From an uncultured Bacteroidota bacterium (lineage in GTDB: Bacteria; Bacteroidota; Bacteroidia; Chitinophagales; Chitinophagaceae), in contig CAIQQR010000079.1 of assembly GCA_903874055.1 (NCBI GenBank), positions 1 through 64,000 of the forward strand: a stretch of DNA of 64,000 nt, read 5' to 3'. Under the pieces are notes generated by a model that made no database searches, was not told the origin of the DNA, and saw nothing but the letters and a program-made list of their open reading frames with translations. Both the position numbers and the translations under genes were made by a program. Positions 8,294 to 17,442 of this stretch are shown in pieces (positions within the stretch are counted from its first letter, which is position 1; the number at the start of each line of letters is the position of its first letter).

Positions 8294-10336
8294 ATGAATG
8301 CAATGTCCCCCTTTACCAATGAACTTATTCATGAAACAAGTCCTTACTTGCTTCAGCATGCCCATAATCCAGTGAATTGGATTCCTTGGTCAGAAAATCT
8401 TTTTGATTTAGCTGCAAAAAATAATAAACCTATTTTACTAAGTATTGGCTATGCTGCATGTCATTGGTGTCATGTAATGGAAAGAGAAAGTTTTGAATCT
8501 ATAGAGGTAGCAACTTTTATGAATGAACATTTTATAAATGTAAAAGTGGACAGAGAGGAACGTCCCGATATAGATCATATTTACATGGATGCATTGCAAG
8601 CAATGACTGGTAGCGGTGGATGGCCATTGAATATTTTTTTATTGCCTAATGGTAAACCTTTTTATGGAGGCACTTACTTCCCTCCAATTCCAATGCAAAA
8701 CCGGGCATCCTGGATGGATGTTTTAAAATCCGTACACGAGGCTTTTGAAAAGAACTATGATAAATTAGCGGAGCAAGCCATTAATTTATCCAATCATTTA
8801 GTACAAGCCAATATTAAATTGAATGCGGCAGATAATGAAATGGATTCAGCACCCATTGCTACAAAAGATGATTTAGAAATAATTGCTGGGCGCATTATGC
8901 AATCCGCCGATACGCAGTGGGGTGGTTTTGGAAATGCGCCAAAGTTTCCCCAAACTTTTGCATTACAGATGTTATTAAGACATTATTATGTTTTTAAAAA
9001 TATCAATTCATTAAATCAGGTTACTTTATCCCTGGATAAAATGATTCAAGGTGGAATATATGATCACTTAGGAGGTGGATTTTCAAGATATAGTACCGAT
9101 GGGCATTGGCAGGCCCCTCACTTTGAAAAAATGCTATACGACAACGCTTTACTCATTAGCATTTTATCTGAAACCTATCAGGTTACACAAAAAGAAAATT
9201 ATAAAATTGTAATTCATCAAACACTACAATTTTTAGATAACGAATTATCCAATAAGGAGGGCGCTTTTTATGCTGCATTAGATGCAGATAGTGAAGGAGT
9301 AGAAGGGAAATATTATACTTGGAATTACGATGAATTAAAAACACTTGTTCCTGAAAATAGCTTTGACGCCTTTTGTGCATATTATCAAATTCAATCAACT
9401 GGCAATTGGGAGCACACCAATATTTTATGGACGCAACATGATTTTTTAGTAAGTGAAACTGAAAGTTTTAAAACTATCAAACAACAGTTGCTTGCTGTTC
9501 GGGAAAAAAGAATTAGACCAGGTTTAGATCATAAAATTATTTTATCCTGGAACAATTTAATGATCATTGCGCTTTGTAAGGCAGCCTCAGCATTAGGTGA
9601 TAATGGGCTCGTAACAAAGGCTATTAAAGCAATACAGTGGATTGAAGAAAATATGTTTAACGACGCCGAAGGTTATTTTTATCATGTAAATACGAATGGG
9701 AAAAATAATAGTCCTGCATTTTTAGATGATTATGCAAGTTTAATACAAGCGTATATTTATTTGCAAGAAATTACAGGAGACACTCAATATTTGCATAAAG
9801 CAAAAGCATGGACTGAATATGTTCAAACTCATTTTATAGACGAAGAAAAAACGTTTTATTATTTCACTCCTGTATATCAAAAGGATCTGGTGATTCGTAA
9901 AAAAGAAAATTACGATGGTGCTCAGCCAAGTGGGAATGCAATGATGTCTTATAACCTATTGTACTTGTCCAACATGTTTGCAATTCCGGAGTGGAACCTT
10001 CAGGCAAGGAAAATGGTGTTTACCATGCGTAAAATGATCCTCCAATATCCATCTTCATTTAGTATCTGGGCGCAGAGTTTTACCATACTACATTTGGGCT
10101 TTTTGGAGCTTGTAAATATTGGCTCAAAAGCCAATGAATTGCAATTATCGGTTTTAAAGCCATTTTTGCCCCATAGAATGACTGTATTTACGAATAATCT
10201 CGACAGCGAATTAAGCCTTACTAGTCACAAACAAAGCATTGATAATCAGTACTATATATGTATAAATAATACCTGCTTACCTCCTTTCGCAAATATGAAG
10301 GATTTTTTAACATATATCAATCAACTAAATTATTAA
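8294..10336 (+). CDS. DUF255 thioredoxin-domain protein (YyaL/SPATA20 family)
   Basis: A 680-residue protein with an N-terminal thioredoxin-like domain carrying C56-H-W-C59, followed by a six-hairpin (alpha/alpha)6 glycosidase-like domain with [20 protein letters not shown] and DADSEG segments. It belongs to the YyaL/SPATA20 family; its biochemical role is not established. It starts nine bases after hemD. Two in-frame ATG codons (8294 and 8303) are possible; the second is equally plausible. Confidence 0.9.
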   Translation: MNAMSPFTNELIHETSPYLLQHAHNPVNWIPWSENLFDLAAKNNKPILLSIGYAACHWCHVMERESFESIEVATFMNEHFINVKVDREERPDIDHIYMDALQAMTGSGGWPLNIFLLPNGKPFYGGTYFPPIPMQNRASWMDVLKSVHEAFEKNYDKLAEQAINLSNHLVQANIKLNAADNEMDSAPIATKDDLEIIAGRIMQSADTQWGGFGNAPKFPQTFALQMLLRHYYVFKNINSLNQVTLSLDKMIQGGIYDHLGGGFSRYSTDGHWQAPHFEKMLYDNALLISILSETYQVTQKENYKIVIHQTLQFLDNELSNKEGAFYAALDADSEGVEGKYYTWNYDELKTLVPENSFDAFCAYYQIQSTGNWEHTNILWTQHDFLVSETESFKTIKQQLLAVREKRIRPGLDHKIILSWNNLMIIALCKAASALGDNGLVTKAIKAIQWIEENMFNDAEGYFYHVNTNGKNNSPAFLDDYASLIQAYIYLQEITGDTQYLHKAKAWTEYVQTHFIDEEKTFYYFTPVYQKDLVIRKKENYDGAQPSGNAMMSYNLLYLSNMFAIPEWNLQARKMVFTMRKMILQYPSSFSIWAQSFTILHLGFLELVNIGSKANELQLSVLKPFLPHRMTVFTNNLDSELSLTSHKQSIDNQYYICINNTCLPPFANMKDFLTYINQLNY

Positions 10337-10427
10337 TTTGCACCACTTGTAATGCATGGATTTTGTAACTTTATCCATACTTTCAAAAGAGTGTTAGCAG
10401 TATATATTAAAAAAAATTTAAATATTA

Positions 10428-10435
10428 TAATCTTG
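10428..10435 (+). promoter_or_regulatory. Candidate gldK operon -7 box
   Basis: TAATCTTG matches seven of eight positions of TAnnTTTG and ends 31 bases before the gldK ATG. A competing candidate, TAACTTTA at 10366-10373, lies inside a small inverted repeat further upstream. Confidence 0.35.
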
Positions 10436-10466
10436 GTATGTCCAAGCGTTATTCTAAATAATAATT

Positions 10467-11804
10467 ATGGTTAAGAATTTGAAAATTGCAAAACTTAAAT
10501 TTCCGTTGATGCTATTGACGGTTTTATTAAGTTCATTATTGTTTTTTGCATTCGAGTCAAAAAGTGTTTTAAGAAATACAAAACTAAGAACTGATGCACA
10601 AATGGCATACATTCCTGGTGGTTCTTACTACATGGGAGCTAGTGATGAGCAAATTGACAATTCATTGATGAATCATAAAAAATTAGTTTCAGTTTCAAGC
10701 TTTTGGATGGACAAAACTGAAATCACCAATGAACAATACCGTCGCTTTGTGGGCTATGTAGCAGATTCATTAAAGTATTTAAACTATTATTTAAAGACTA
10801 CTAATATTCCTGATGAAGATACTTTGAAAGTAGATTGGGGAAAAGTGGCTACCATGAATAAGTTTATTGCAAACGCTAAAACTCAAAAGGATATTGAAGG
10901 TTTATTGTCTTCGAGATTAACTGAAGTGGTATTGCAACAACCTAACAGATTAAAAGGACACCCATTACAATTGGATCCTAATAAAATGATTTATAGTTAC
11001 ACTTTTGTGGATTTAAAAAAAGCTGCTGAATTATCAAATTCAAATAAAGGTTTGAAAAACGAAAAGCGTTTATTTAAAATTAAAAAAGAAGTAGCTATCT
11101 ATCCTGACTCTTTAGTATGGGGAAGAGATTTCTCCTATTCAGAAAATGATCCCTTAATGATTATGTATTTTTCACATAAATCATACAATGATTATCCAGT
11201 AGTAGGTGTGTCTTGGAAACAAGCAACTGCATTTTGTCACTGGAGAACAGAACATAGTGATTATTATCAGGGACGCCCGGGAAAGAAAGATTTATTAATT
11301 GATGGCGTATATCGTTTACCATCAGAAGCTGAATGGGAATATGCTGCAAGGGGAAATTCAAAAATTAATGCAATGTTCCCTTGGGGTGCTCCTTATGCCC
11401 GAACTAGAGAAGGTCGTTTAATGGCCAATTTTAAACCAGGTAGAGGTGATTATTTTGGAGGTGATACAAAAGTAGATGGTATTACTCCAGTTAAAGTGAA
11501 ATCTTATACCGAAAATGGATTTGGTTTATACGATATGGCTGGAAATGTTGCTGAGTGGACTAGTACAGTATATGATGAGGCAGGTGGTCCATCAGATTTT
11601 AATCCAAATTATCAATATGATGTAGATGATAAAGATGAGTTAAAAGAAAAAAGAGATCCACGTGCTAGAAAATCAATAAGAGGCGGATCTTGGAAAGACA
11701 ATGCATATAATTGTCAAGTGAGCACAAGAAATTTCGAGTATCAGTTTAATGCAAAATCATATATAGGATTCAGATGTGTATTGTACACAACTCCTAAATA
11801 TTAA
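10467..11804 (+). CDS. gldK: Type IX secretion/gliding protein GldK (SUMF1 domain)
   Basis: Outer membrane-associated ring component of the type IX secretion system, formylglycine-generating-enzyme (SUMF1) fold without known catalysis. Of 445 residues, about 45-440 form the domain: YIPGGSYYMGA near 50, MDKTEITNEQYRRFVGY near 80, YRLPSEAEWEYAARGN near 280, and SIRGGSWKDNAYNC near 410. The N-terminus is a hydrophobic signal or anchor with no cysteine in the first 40 residues, unlike lipoprotein GldK/PorK. It is first in gldKLMN. Confidence 0.92.
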   Translation: MVKNLKIAKLKFPLMLLTVLLSSLLFFAFESKSVLRNTKLRTDAQMAYIPGGSYYMGASDEQIDNSLMNHKKLVSVSSFWMDKTEITNEQYRRFVGYVADSLKYLNYYLKTTNIPDEDTLKVDWGKVATMNKFIANAKTQKDIEGLLSSRLTEVVLQQPNRLKGHPLQLDPNKMIYSYTFVDLKKAAELSNSNKGLKNEKRLFKIKKEVAIYPDSLVWGRDFSYSENDPLMIMYFSHKSYNDYPVVGVSWKQATAFCHWRTEHSDYYQGRPGKKDLLIDGVYRLPSEAEWEYAARGNSKINAMFPWGAPYARTREGRLMANFKPGRGDYFGGDTKVDGITPVKVKSYTENGFGLYDMAGNVAEWTSTVYDEAGGPSDFNPNYQYDVDDKDELKEKRDPRARKSIRGGSWKDNAYNCQVSTRNFEYQFNAKSYIGFRCVLYTTPKY

Positions 11805-11885
11805 TCAGTAAATTATTGAACATTCAATTATAGTTCTCAAAGACAGATAAATCCAAAAACATTCATTAAAACATAAAAACAATTT

Positions 11886-12434
11886 ATGAGTCAAGTTAAC
11901 AAACCTGAAGTAAAAAAAGATTTCAAATATTGGGTAGACAAAGCGGTTTCAGTAGGAGCTGCTGTAGTAATTGTAGGTGCTTTATTCAAAATTTTGCACT
12001 GGCCATTTGCTAATACTTTTTTGATTGTTGGTATGTTTACGGAGGCTGCTATCTTTTTAGTATATGCTTATCTTCCTTCAGATCCTCAGGATCATTCACA
12101 TGATGGTGTTGGTACGGCTACTTTAGATAGTTCTGAGTTAATCAAAGCATTGAACGACGTTAAAACTTCAATTGAAAATACAAATACAAATATTGGTGCA
12201 ATAAGTGCTCAAACAGAAGGCTTGAAAAACTTAAATGCAAAATTTGAATCAATGGGTAAAACATTGGATGAATTAAATCATTTTTATGGCAGCGTTAAAA
12301 CTTTATCTGAATCAATGACAAGTTCAGTGGGTGACGCAGCGCGTACAAAAGATCAATTAAATGCATTGGCAAACAATTTAACAGAATTGAATGCAGTGTA
12401 TACTAATATGATTTCTGCGATCAAAGGAAAATAA
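11886..12434 (+). CDS. gldL: Type IX secretion motor protein GldL
   Basis: Inner membrane half of the proton-driven GldLM motor that powers type IX secretion and gliding. Two transmembrane helices lie at about 18-37 and 42-62. H38 in KILHWPF and the membrane-embedded E53 in GMFTEAAIF correspond to residues reported as important in Flavobacterium GldL. The cytoplasmic tail is helical and Thr/Asn-rich. At 182 residues it is shorter than Flavobacterium GldL (about 215), the difference lying in the tail. Confidence 0.93.
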   Translation: MSQVNKPEVKKDFKYWVDKAVSVGAAVVIVGALFKILHWPFANTFLIVGMFTEAAIFLVYAYLPSDPQDHSHDGVGTATLDSSELIKALNDVKTSIENTNTNIGAISAQTEGLKNLNAKFESMGKTLDELNHFYGSVKTLSESMTSSVGDAARTKDQLNALANNLTELNAVYTNMISAIKGK

Positions 12435-12467
12435 TTTAATAGCAAATTCAAATAAAAATATTTTTAG

Positions 12468-14075
12468 ATGGCATTACCTAAAGAACCAAGGCAGAAAATG
12501 ATTAATATCATGTACTTGGTATTAACTGCTATACTTGCCCTAAATGTTTCGAGTGAAATTCTTAATGCATTTAAAACAATTGAGGATAGTTACGTAAGAT
12601 CAAATAAAGAATTATCAGATCGAAGTATAAAATTAGTATCAGATTTTGATGACGAAGGAATCAAAAAACAATTCCCTGAAAAAGTGGCTTACTGGAAACC
12701 CAAAGCAGTTCAAATTAAAGAATTGTCAGAAAAGTTAGCTGCTCAAATTGAGGATTTAAAAAATTCATTAAAGCAGGCTTCTAATTTAAAACCCGATGGT
12801 ACTTTTAATGATGAAGATTTAGAAGCTACTACAAGAATTTTAGCTCCTAATGAAAGTCATAGTAAAGAAAAGCAGGCTAAGGGGGAAGAACTTTATGCAT
12901 TGTTGGCTAAATACAAAACTGATTTAGCAAGCATTGATACCGCATTGGCAACACAAGTAAATAAATTGCCAATTAATTTAGAAATTCCTAAATTATACAA
13001 TAAGGATAATCAAACTATTGTTGATGGTATGAATACCCCACAAGAAAAGTGGTCTTATATTTATTTTCACATGACTCCAACAATTGCGGGTTTAGCTATC
13101 TTATCTAAATTCCAAAATGATGTAAGAAACAGTGAAGCTCAATTAATTGATTATTGTTATTCTCAAGTTACCTCTGTAAGAATGTCAACAACACTTGCTG
13201 CTATTGCAAACGCAAGTTCAACAATGGTAATGGCAGGAGACGAGTTAATCATTACAGCAGGATTAGGTGCTTACAATCAAGATACAAAACCAACCATCAC
13301 TATTGATGGTGCAAGTGTTCCTTTAAATGCAGATGGTCAAGGAGTTTATAAAACCATTGCATCAAGTGCAGGTGATTTTACAAAGCATGTAACGGTTAGT
13401 TATAAAGATCCTTCATCGGGTGAACAAAAATCAAAATCAACTGAGGTTAAGTATAAAGTGGGTATTCCAACAGGCTTAGCTTTCTCTGTGGATTCAACCA
13501 AAGTATTTTACAATGGAATACCTGATGGAAATCCAATTTCAATTTCTGGTGCTGTGGGTGGTGCCGGTGCTATTAAAGTAAGCGTTGTTGCAGGATCGGC
13601 TAAAATTGAACAAAAAGGCCCAGGCAGATATACTGTATTTCCTAATGCAGAAGGGGTGTTGGAATTAAATATTACTGATGGCAAGAATTCTAAAACCGAA
13701 AGAATTAGAGTTAAGGGATTACCTGAACCACAAGCAGCATACGTAATAGGAACTTTAACAAAACCAACATATTATGGTGGTGTAGTAAGTGCTAGCGAAT
13801 TTAAATTACAACAAGGACTTGCTACAAAAGTACCTGATGACTTTATTTTTAGCGGAATTAAATATAGAATCAAGTCTTTCAAAATGCAATTTTCTGGAAA
13901 AGGATTTGCAGGTATTGAAACAGTAAATATTAATAGCAATAGTTTCGCAGGTGCAGCTAGCTTAATGGCAAAATGTACTCAGGGTAGTCAGGTGTTAATT
14001 ACGGATATTATTGCGGAAGATGCTGCTAAAAAAGATCGTAGAATTAATAATACCATTTCATTTTTCCTAAAATAA
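12468..14075 (+). CDS. gldM: Type IX secretion motor protein GldM
   Basis: Partner of GldL; one N-terminal transmembrane helix (about residues 10-28) and a long periplasmic rod of stacked domains reaching the GldK/N ring. The PRQKMINIMYLV start keeps the arginine (R8) conserved at the motor interface. The 535-residue length is normal for the family. It lies 33 bases downstream of gldL and 31 bases upstream of gldN. Confidence 0.95.
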   Translation: MALPKEPRQKMINIMYLVLTAILALNVSSEILNAFKTIEDSYVRSNKELSDRSIKLVSDFDDEGIKKQFPEKVAYWKPKAVQIKELSEKLAAQIEDLKNSLKQASNLKPDGTFNDEDLEATTRILAPNESHSKEKQAKGEELYALLAKYKTDLASIDTALATQVNKLPINLEIPKLYNKDNQTIVDGMNTPQEKWSYIYFHMTPTIAGLAILSKFQNDVRNSEAQLIDYCYSQVTSVRMSTTLAAIANASSTMVMAGDELIITAGLGAYNQDTKPTITIDGASVPLNADGQGVYKTIASSAGDFTKHVTVSYKDPSSGEQKSKSTEVKYKVGIPTGLAFSVDSTKVFYNGIPDGNPISISGAVGGAGAIKVSVVAGSAKIEQKGPGRYTVFPNAEGVLELNITDGKNSKTERIRVKGLPEPQAAYVIGTLTKPTYYGGVVSASEFKLQQGLATKVPDDFIFSGIKYRIKSFKMQFSGKGFAGIETVNINSNSFAGAASLMAKCTQGSQVLITDIIAEDAAKKDRRINNTISFFLK

Positions 14076-14106
14076 GTTGAAGGTCGATTTTAAATACTAA
14101 AAGTAT

Positions 14107-15099
14107 ATGAAAACAAGTAAACATTTTAATATTGTCAAGTTTGTAGGTTTAATCTCAATGAGTTTAATTTCGTGCATTCAATTAATAGCGCAAACTCCTG
14201 CAAAGAAAACTTCCTATCAGTTTGGGAATATTAAAACAAAACCTGTAACTATTTATGAGGAAGTGAATGGTTTTTTTACAGATTCTGCTATACAAGAAAC
14301 TATTAGCGACACTTCATTAGAAAAAAAGATTAACGCCACGAATCATCAGACTCCTATAATTAGAAAAGAGGACGTTCAGTTTTACGAAACTATTTGGGAG
14401 GATATTGATGGTAGAGAAAAGAAAAATAGATTGTTATTGTATGAGCAAAATGCTGCTGCAACAAATGATCGTTTCATTGCAATTTTAATTAATGCATTGG
14501 TGAATGACTCAGCGAATGTCAAGGCCTACTCTGATGATTTATTTACTACGAATAAATCTTTAGCAGATATTGAAACATTATTCAATGGCCCAATGCGACC
14601 AGTAACCGTAACAAGATTAGACGGCACTACTTATGATACATTGCAACCTGATGGGTCAAAAGCGCTTGCTACAGATTCTATTTATGCATTCAGAATTAAG
14701 TCACAATATATTTACGATAGCAAAAGTAGTAGAATGTATTATAGAATTATAGGTATCGCACCTTTGGCTAAAATACCTGGTGATTCTTCGGTAAATTCAG
14801 ACGGCAGTAAAGCTGGCAAAGAAATGGCTCCATTGTTTTGGGTTTCTTATCCAAAAATTAGAGCAGACTTAAAATCAATCCCTATTTATAATCCAAAAAA
14901 TAGCACTGACATTGTTGATTGGGCTAAGATATTAGAATATAAATACTTTGACGGTCATATCGTTAAAACTTCTTACGAGAATTTCAAGGATCAATCAATG
15001 AGTGATATCTATAAAAAGGATCCAAGAAAAAGATTGGAGTTGGCTGAAAAAACAATGATGCGTATTGATAATTTTGAACAAGATCGTTGGGTGTATTAA
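14107..15099 (+). CDS. gldN: Type IX secretion ring protein GldN
   Basis: Periplasmic protein that forms the type IX ring with GldK. The 330-residue protein has a signal peptide (about 1-29, ending LIAQ) and a conserved C-terminal domain with the LFWVSYPKIR and NSTDIVDWAKILEYKYFDGHIVK segments. It is the last gene of the operon; a terminator follows inside the convergent uvrC gene. Confidence 0.93.
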   Translation: MKTSKHFNIVKFVGLISMSLISCIQLIAQTPAKKTSYQFGNIKTKPVTIYEEVNGFFTDSAIQETISDTSLEKKINATNHQTPIIRKEDVQFYETIWEDIDGREKKNRLLLYEQNAAATNDRFIAILINALVNDSANVKAYSDDLFTTNKSLADIETLFNGPMRPVTVTRLDGTTYDTLQPDGSKALATDSIYAFRIKSQYIYDSKSSRMYYRIIGIAPLAKIPGDSSVNSDGSKAGKEMAPLFWVSYPKIRADLKSIPIYNPKNSTDIVDWAKILEYKYFDGHIVKTSYENFKDQSMSDIYKKDPRKRLELAEKTMMRIDNFEQDRWVY

Positions 15100-15114
15100 T
15101 ACCTGACACATTTA

Positions 15115-16920
15115 TCATAAATTATTTCCTAAGGCCGCTAATAAAATAGCGGTCTTTTTTTCGCCTATCAATTTTACTAGTATTGGTTGTTTTGCCTCCT
15201 TAATTTTTTGCACCGATTTAAAGTGCAATAACAAAATCTCTTTTGTCTTTGGGCCAATGCCTTCAATATGGTCAAGTCCGGAATCCAATGCCCCTTTTGA
15301 TCTCTTACTTCTATGAAATTGGATACCAAAACGATGTACTTCGTCTCTGATATTTCTAATAAGTTTATGTGCTTCACTATGCCAATCTAATATGACCGAC
15401 TTACTATCGCCAGGGAAAAACAATTCTTCAATGTTTTTGGCAAGGCCAACTGTTGTCACTTTGTCTTGTATCCCAAGCTCGGTTAAAGCCTCTAAAGCAG
15501 CATTTAATTGTCCTTTTCCACCATCAATGATGATAAGCTGAGGCAAAGGCATTTTCTTTTCTATCACCGATTTATAGCGCCTTCCAACCGACTCTTTCAT
15601 ACTGGCAAAGTCATTGATTCCGACAACTGTTTTGATATTAAATTTTCGATAGTCCGACTTACTTGGCACTCCGTTTTTAAAACATACCATTGCAGATACT
15701 GGGTAGGCGCCCTGGAAATTTGAGTTATCAAAACATTCAATATGGGTAGGCGTTTTTTGTAAATGCAAAACATCTTTCATTTCTTCAAGTATCTCATTGT
15801 ACTTTGGATCCTCCACACTTACTAAAGCTTGCTTATGTTTCCAATCTCTTAATGCATAATCCGCATTCTTTTGTGAAAGGGCAAGTAATTGTTCCTTATC
15901 GCCAGCTTGAGGAATGGTATACTTTACATCGAATACTTTTTCGGTTAATTCAAATGGGATGATAATTTCCTTTGCTCTACTATTTAAATTGGTTCTAAAA
16001 TAATGAATTGCAAAACTTAAAATGGTTTCAATATTTTCTTCAATGGGAACGGTAAGTGGCAAAATATGAGTTTGAATAATTCTACCGTTCTCGATCATTA
16101 AGTAGCTAACATAAGCCTGGTCAGCATCATGGGAAATTGTAAATACATCCATGGCGTGAAGCTGCTTGATATAAATTGCCGATTTTGTTTGGTAATTTTC
16201 AAGTTCTTCTATTTTCTTTTTAGTAATTGCAGCTCTTTCAAATGACATATTTTTGGCCTGCTCCAGCATTGTAGTTTTTAAATTGGCAATTACAGGTTTT
16301 ATATTTCCTTTTAATAAATGTTGAACCTGCTCAATAGATTCATTATATTCAGCAAGTGTTTGAAAGCCTTGGCAAGGCCCCAGGCAATTACCTAAATGAT
16401 ATTCTAAACATACTTTAAATTTTCCTTGCTCAATATTTTTCGGCGTTAATGGAAGGGTGCAGGTTCTTAAAGGAATCGTATGTTTTATATGATCAATTAA
16501 TTCCCTCACTGCTAAAACATTGGTAAAAGGACCTATATAAGTGCTTCCATCATTTATCTTTCTTCTTGTTAAAAATACCCTTGGGAAATGCTCTTTTTTA
16601 ATAATAATATAAGGGTATGTTTTATCATCCTTTAGATTGATATTGTATTTAGGCTGATAATTTTTAATTAATTCATTTTCAAGGATAAATGCATCATGCT
16701 CTGAATTCACAATGGTAAATTGTATATCCTTAATTTTTTGCACCAACTCAATGGTTTTAAGGGTATGTCCATTATTGGATAAAAAGTAAGAGCTCACTCT
16801 TTTTCTTATGTTCTTTGCCTTGCCTACATACAATAAATGCCCATTTTCATCAAAATATTGATAAATCCCTGGCTCCTGTGGCAGGCTTGCTTGTATTTCC
16901 TTAAATAACTCTTTTTCCAT
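15115..16920 (-). CDS. uvrC: Excinuclease ABC subunit C
   Basis: Dual-incision nuclease of nucleotide excision repair. A 601-residue protein with an N-terminal GIY-YIG nuclease domain (PGIYQYF...LYVGKAKNIRKRV, about 15-50), a UVR domain near 200-235, the RNase H-like C-terminal nuclease (FDNSNFQG, IIDGGKGQL) and a terminal helix-hairpin-helix (HIEGIGPKTKE). The start is set at MEKELFKEI (ATG at 16920); the frame is open 28 codons further upstream but that extension overlaps the divergent gene and its promoter. Confidence 0.95.
   Translation of the reverse strand: MEKELFKEIQASLPQEPGIYQYFDENGHLLYVGKAKNIRKRVSSYFLSNNGHTLKTIELVQKIKDIQFTIVNSEHDAFILENELIKNYQPKYNINLKDDKTYPYIIIKKEHFPRVFLTRRKINDGSTYIGPFTNVLAVRELIDHIKHTIPLRTCTLPLTPKNIEQGKFKVCLEYHLGNCLGPCQGFQTLAEYNESIEQVQHLLKGNIKPVIANLKTTMLEQAKNMSFERAAITKKKIEELENYQTKSAIYIKQLHAMDVFTISHDADQAYVSYLMIENGRIIQTHILPLTVPIEENIETILSFAIHYFRTNLNSRAKEIIIPFELTEKVFDVKYTIPQAGDKEQLLALSQKNADYALRDWKHKQALVSVEDPKYNEILEEMKDVLHLQKTPTHIECFDNSNFQGAYPVSAMVCFKNGVPSKSDYRKFNIKTVVGINDFASMKESVGRRYKSVIEKKMPLPQLIIIDGGKGQLNAALEALTELGIQDKVTTVGLAKNIEELFFPGDSKSVILDWHSEAHKLIRNIRDEVHRFGIQFHRSKRSKGALDSGLDHIEGIGPKTKEILLLHFKSVQKIKEAKQPILVKLIGEKKTAILLAALGNNL
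15135..15161 (+). terminator. gldKLMN terminator embedded in the uvrC 3' end
   Basis: CCGCTA (15135-15140) and TAGCGG (15147-15152) form a stem, followed by TC and seven T. The structure lies within the last 16 codons of uvrC on the opposite strand, so these bases code for protein and terminate the opposing transcript. Confidence 0.75.
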
Positions 16921-16934
16921 GATCGCACCGAAAG

Positions 16935-16959
16935 CACAAAAATACTTTATATTTTTGTG
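16935..16959. promoter_or_regulatory. Palindromic divergent promoter pair for uvrC and the DUF2721 gene
   Basis: CACAAAAATA (16935-16944) and TATTTTTGTG (16950-16959) are perfect inverted arms with five bases between. Each arm contains a TAnnTTTG box: TATTTTTG forward at 16950-16957, four bases before the ATG at 16962, and the same box in reverse at 16937-16944, 16 bases before the uvrC ATG. Two polymerases could not occupy both boxes at once. Confidence 0.65.
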
Positions 16960-16961
16960 GT

Positions 16962-17405
16962 ATGGAATTAACTGTAAATATACCTGCGCTACTTTTTCCA
17001 GCAATTAGTTTAATTATGCTGGCCTATACCAACCGTTTTTTGGCCTTATCAAGCAGGGTGAGGGTGTTGCATGATAAATACCATGCTCAGGAACAAAGGC
17101 ACCTGATATTTACCCAAATTAAGAATTTAAAGTACCGACTTAAACTGATAAGGAACATGCAAACCTATGGCGTAGCTTCATTGCTATTTTCCATAGTGTC
17201 CATGTTTTTCATTTATATCCAATACCAACGCGTAGCTCAATTTATTTTTGCGGTGAGTTTGATTTCGTTTTCTTGGTCTATAATACTGTCTCTACTTGAG
17301 ATTAGATTAAGCACCAAGGCAATTGAAATTGAATTAAGCGACATTGAAGGACTTGAGGATCCTTCGGTAATGGAATACTTGAAAAAGAAGTTCGAACGCG
17401 AATAG
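16962..17405 (+). CDS. DUF2721 family membrane protein
   Basis: A 147-residue inner membrane protein of unknown function. It has an N-terminal hydrophobic segment (about 6-28), a basic helix rich in Arg/Lys/His (30-60), and two further membrane segments (about 68-87 and 92-112), with an acidic C-terminal tail. This is the DUF2721 pattern. The start codon lies four bases after a -7 box, so the mRNA is probably leaderless. Confidence 0.8.
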   Translation: MELTVNIPALLFPAISLIMLAYTNRFLALSSRVRVLHDKYHAQEQRHLIFTQIKNLKYRLKLIRNMQTYGVASLLFSIVSMFFIYIQYQRVAQFIFAVSLISFSWSIILSLLEIRLSTKAIEIELSDIEGLEDPSVMEYLKKKFERE

Positions 17406-17442
17406 GTAAAACATAAATCATTTCAAACCTAGATAGTTCAAT

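Noticed and set aside
16921-17004. N-terminal extension of UvrC
   Set aside because: It would overlap the divergent DUF2721 gene and both promoters; the GIY-YIG domain starts properly after MEKELFKEI.
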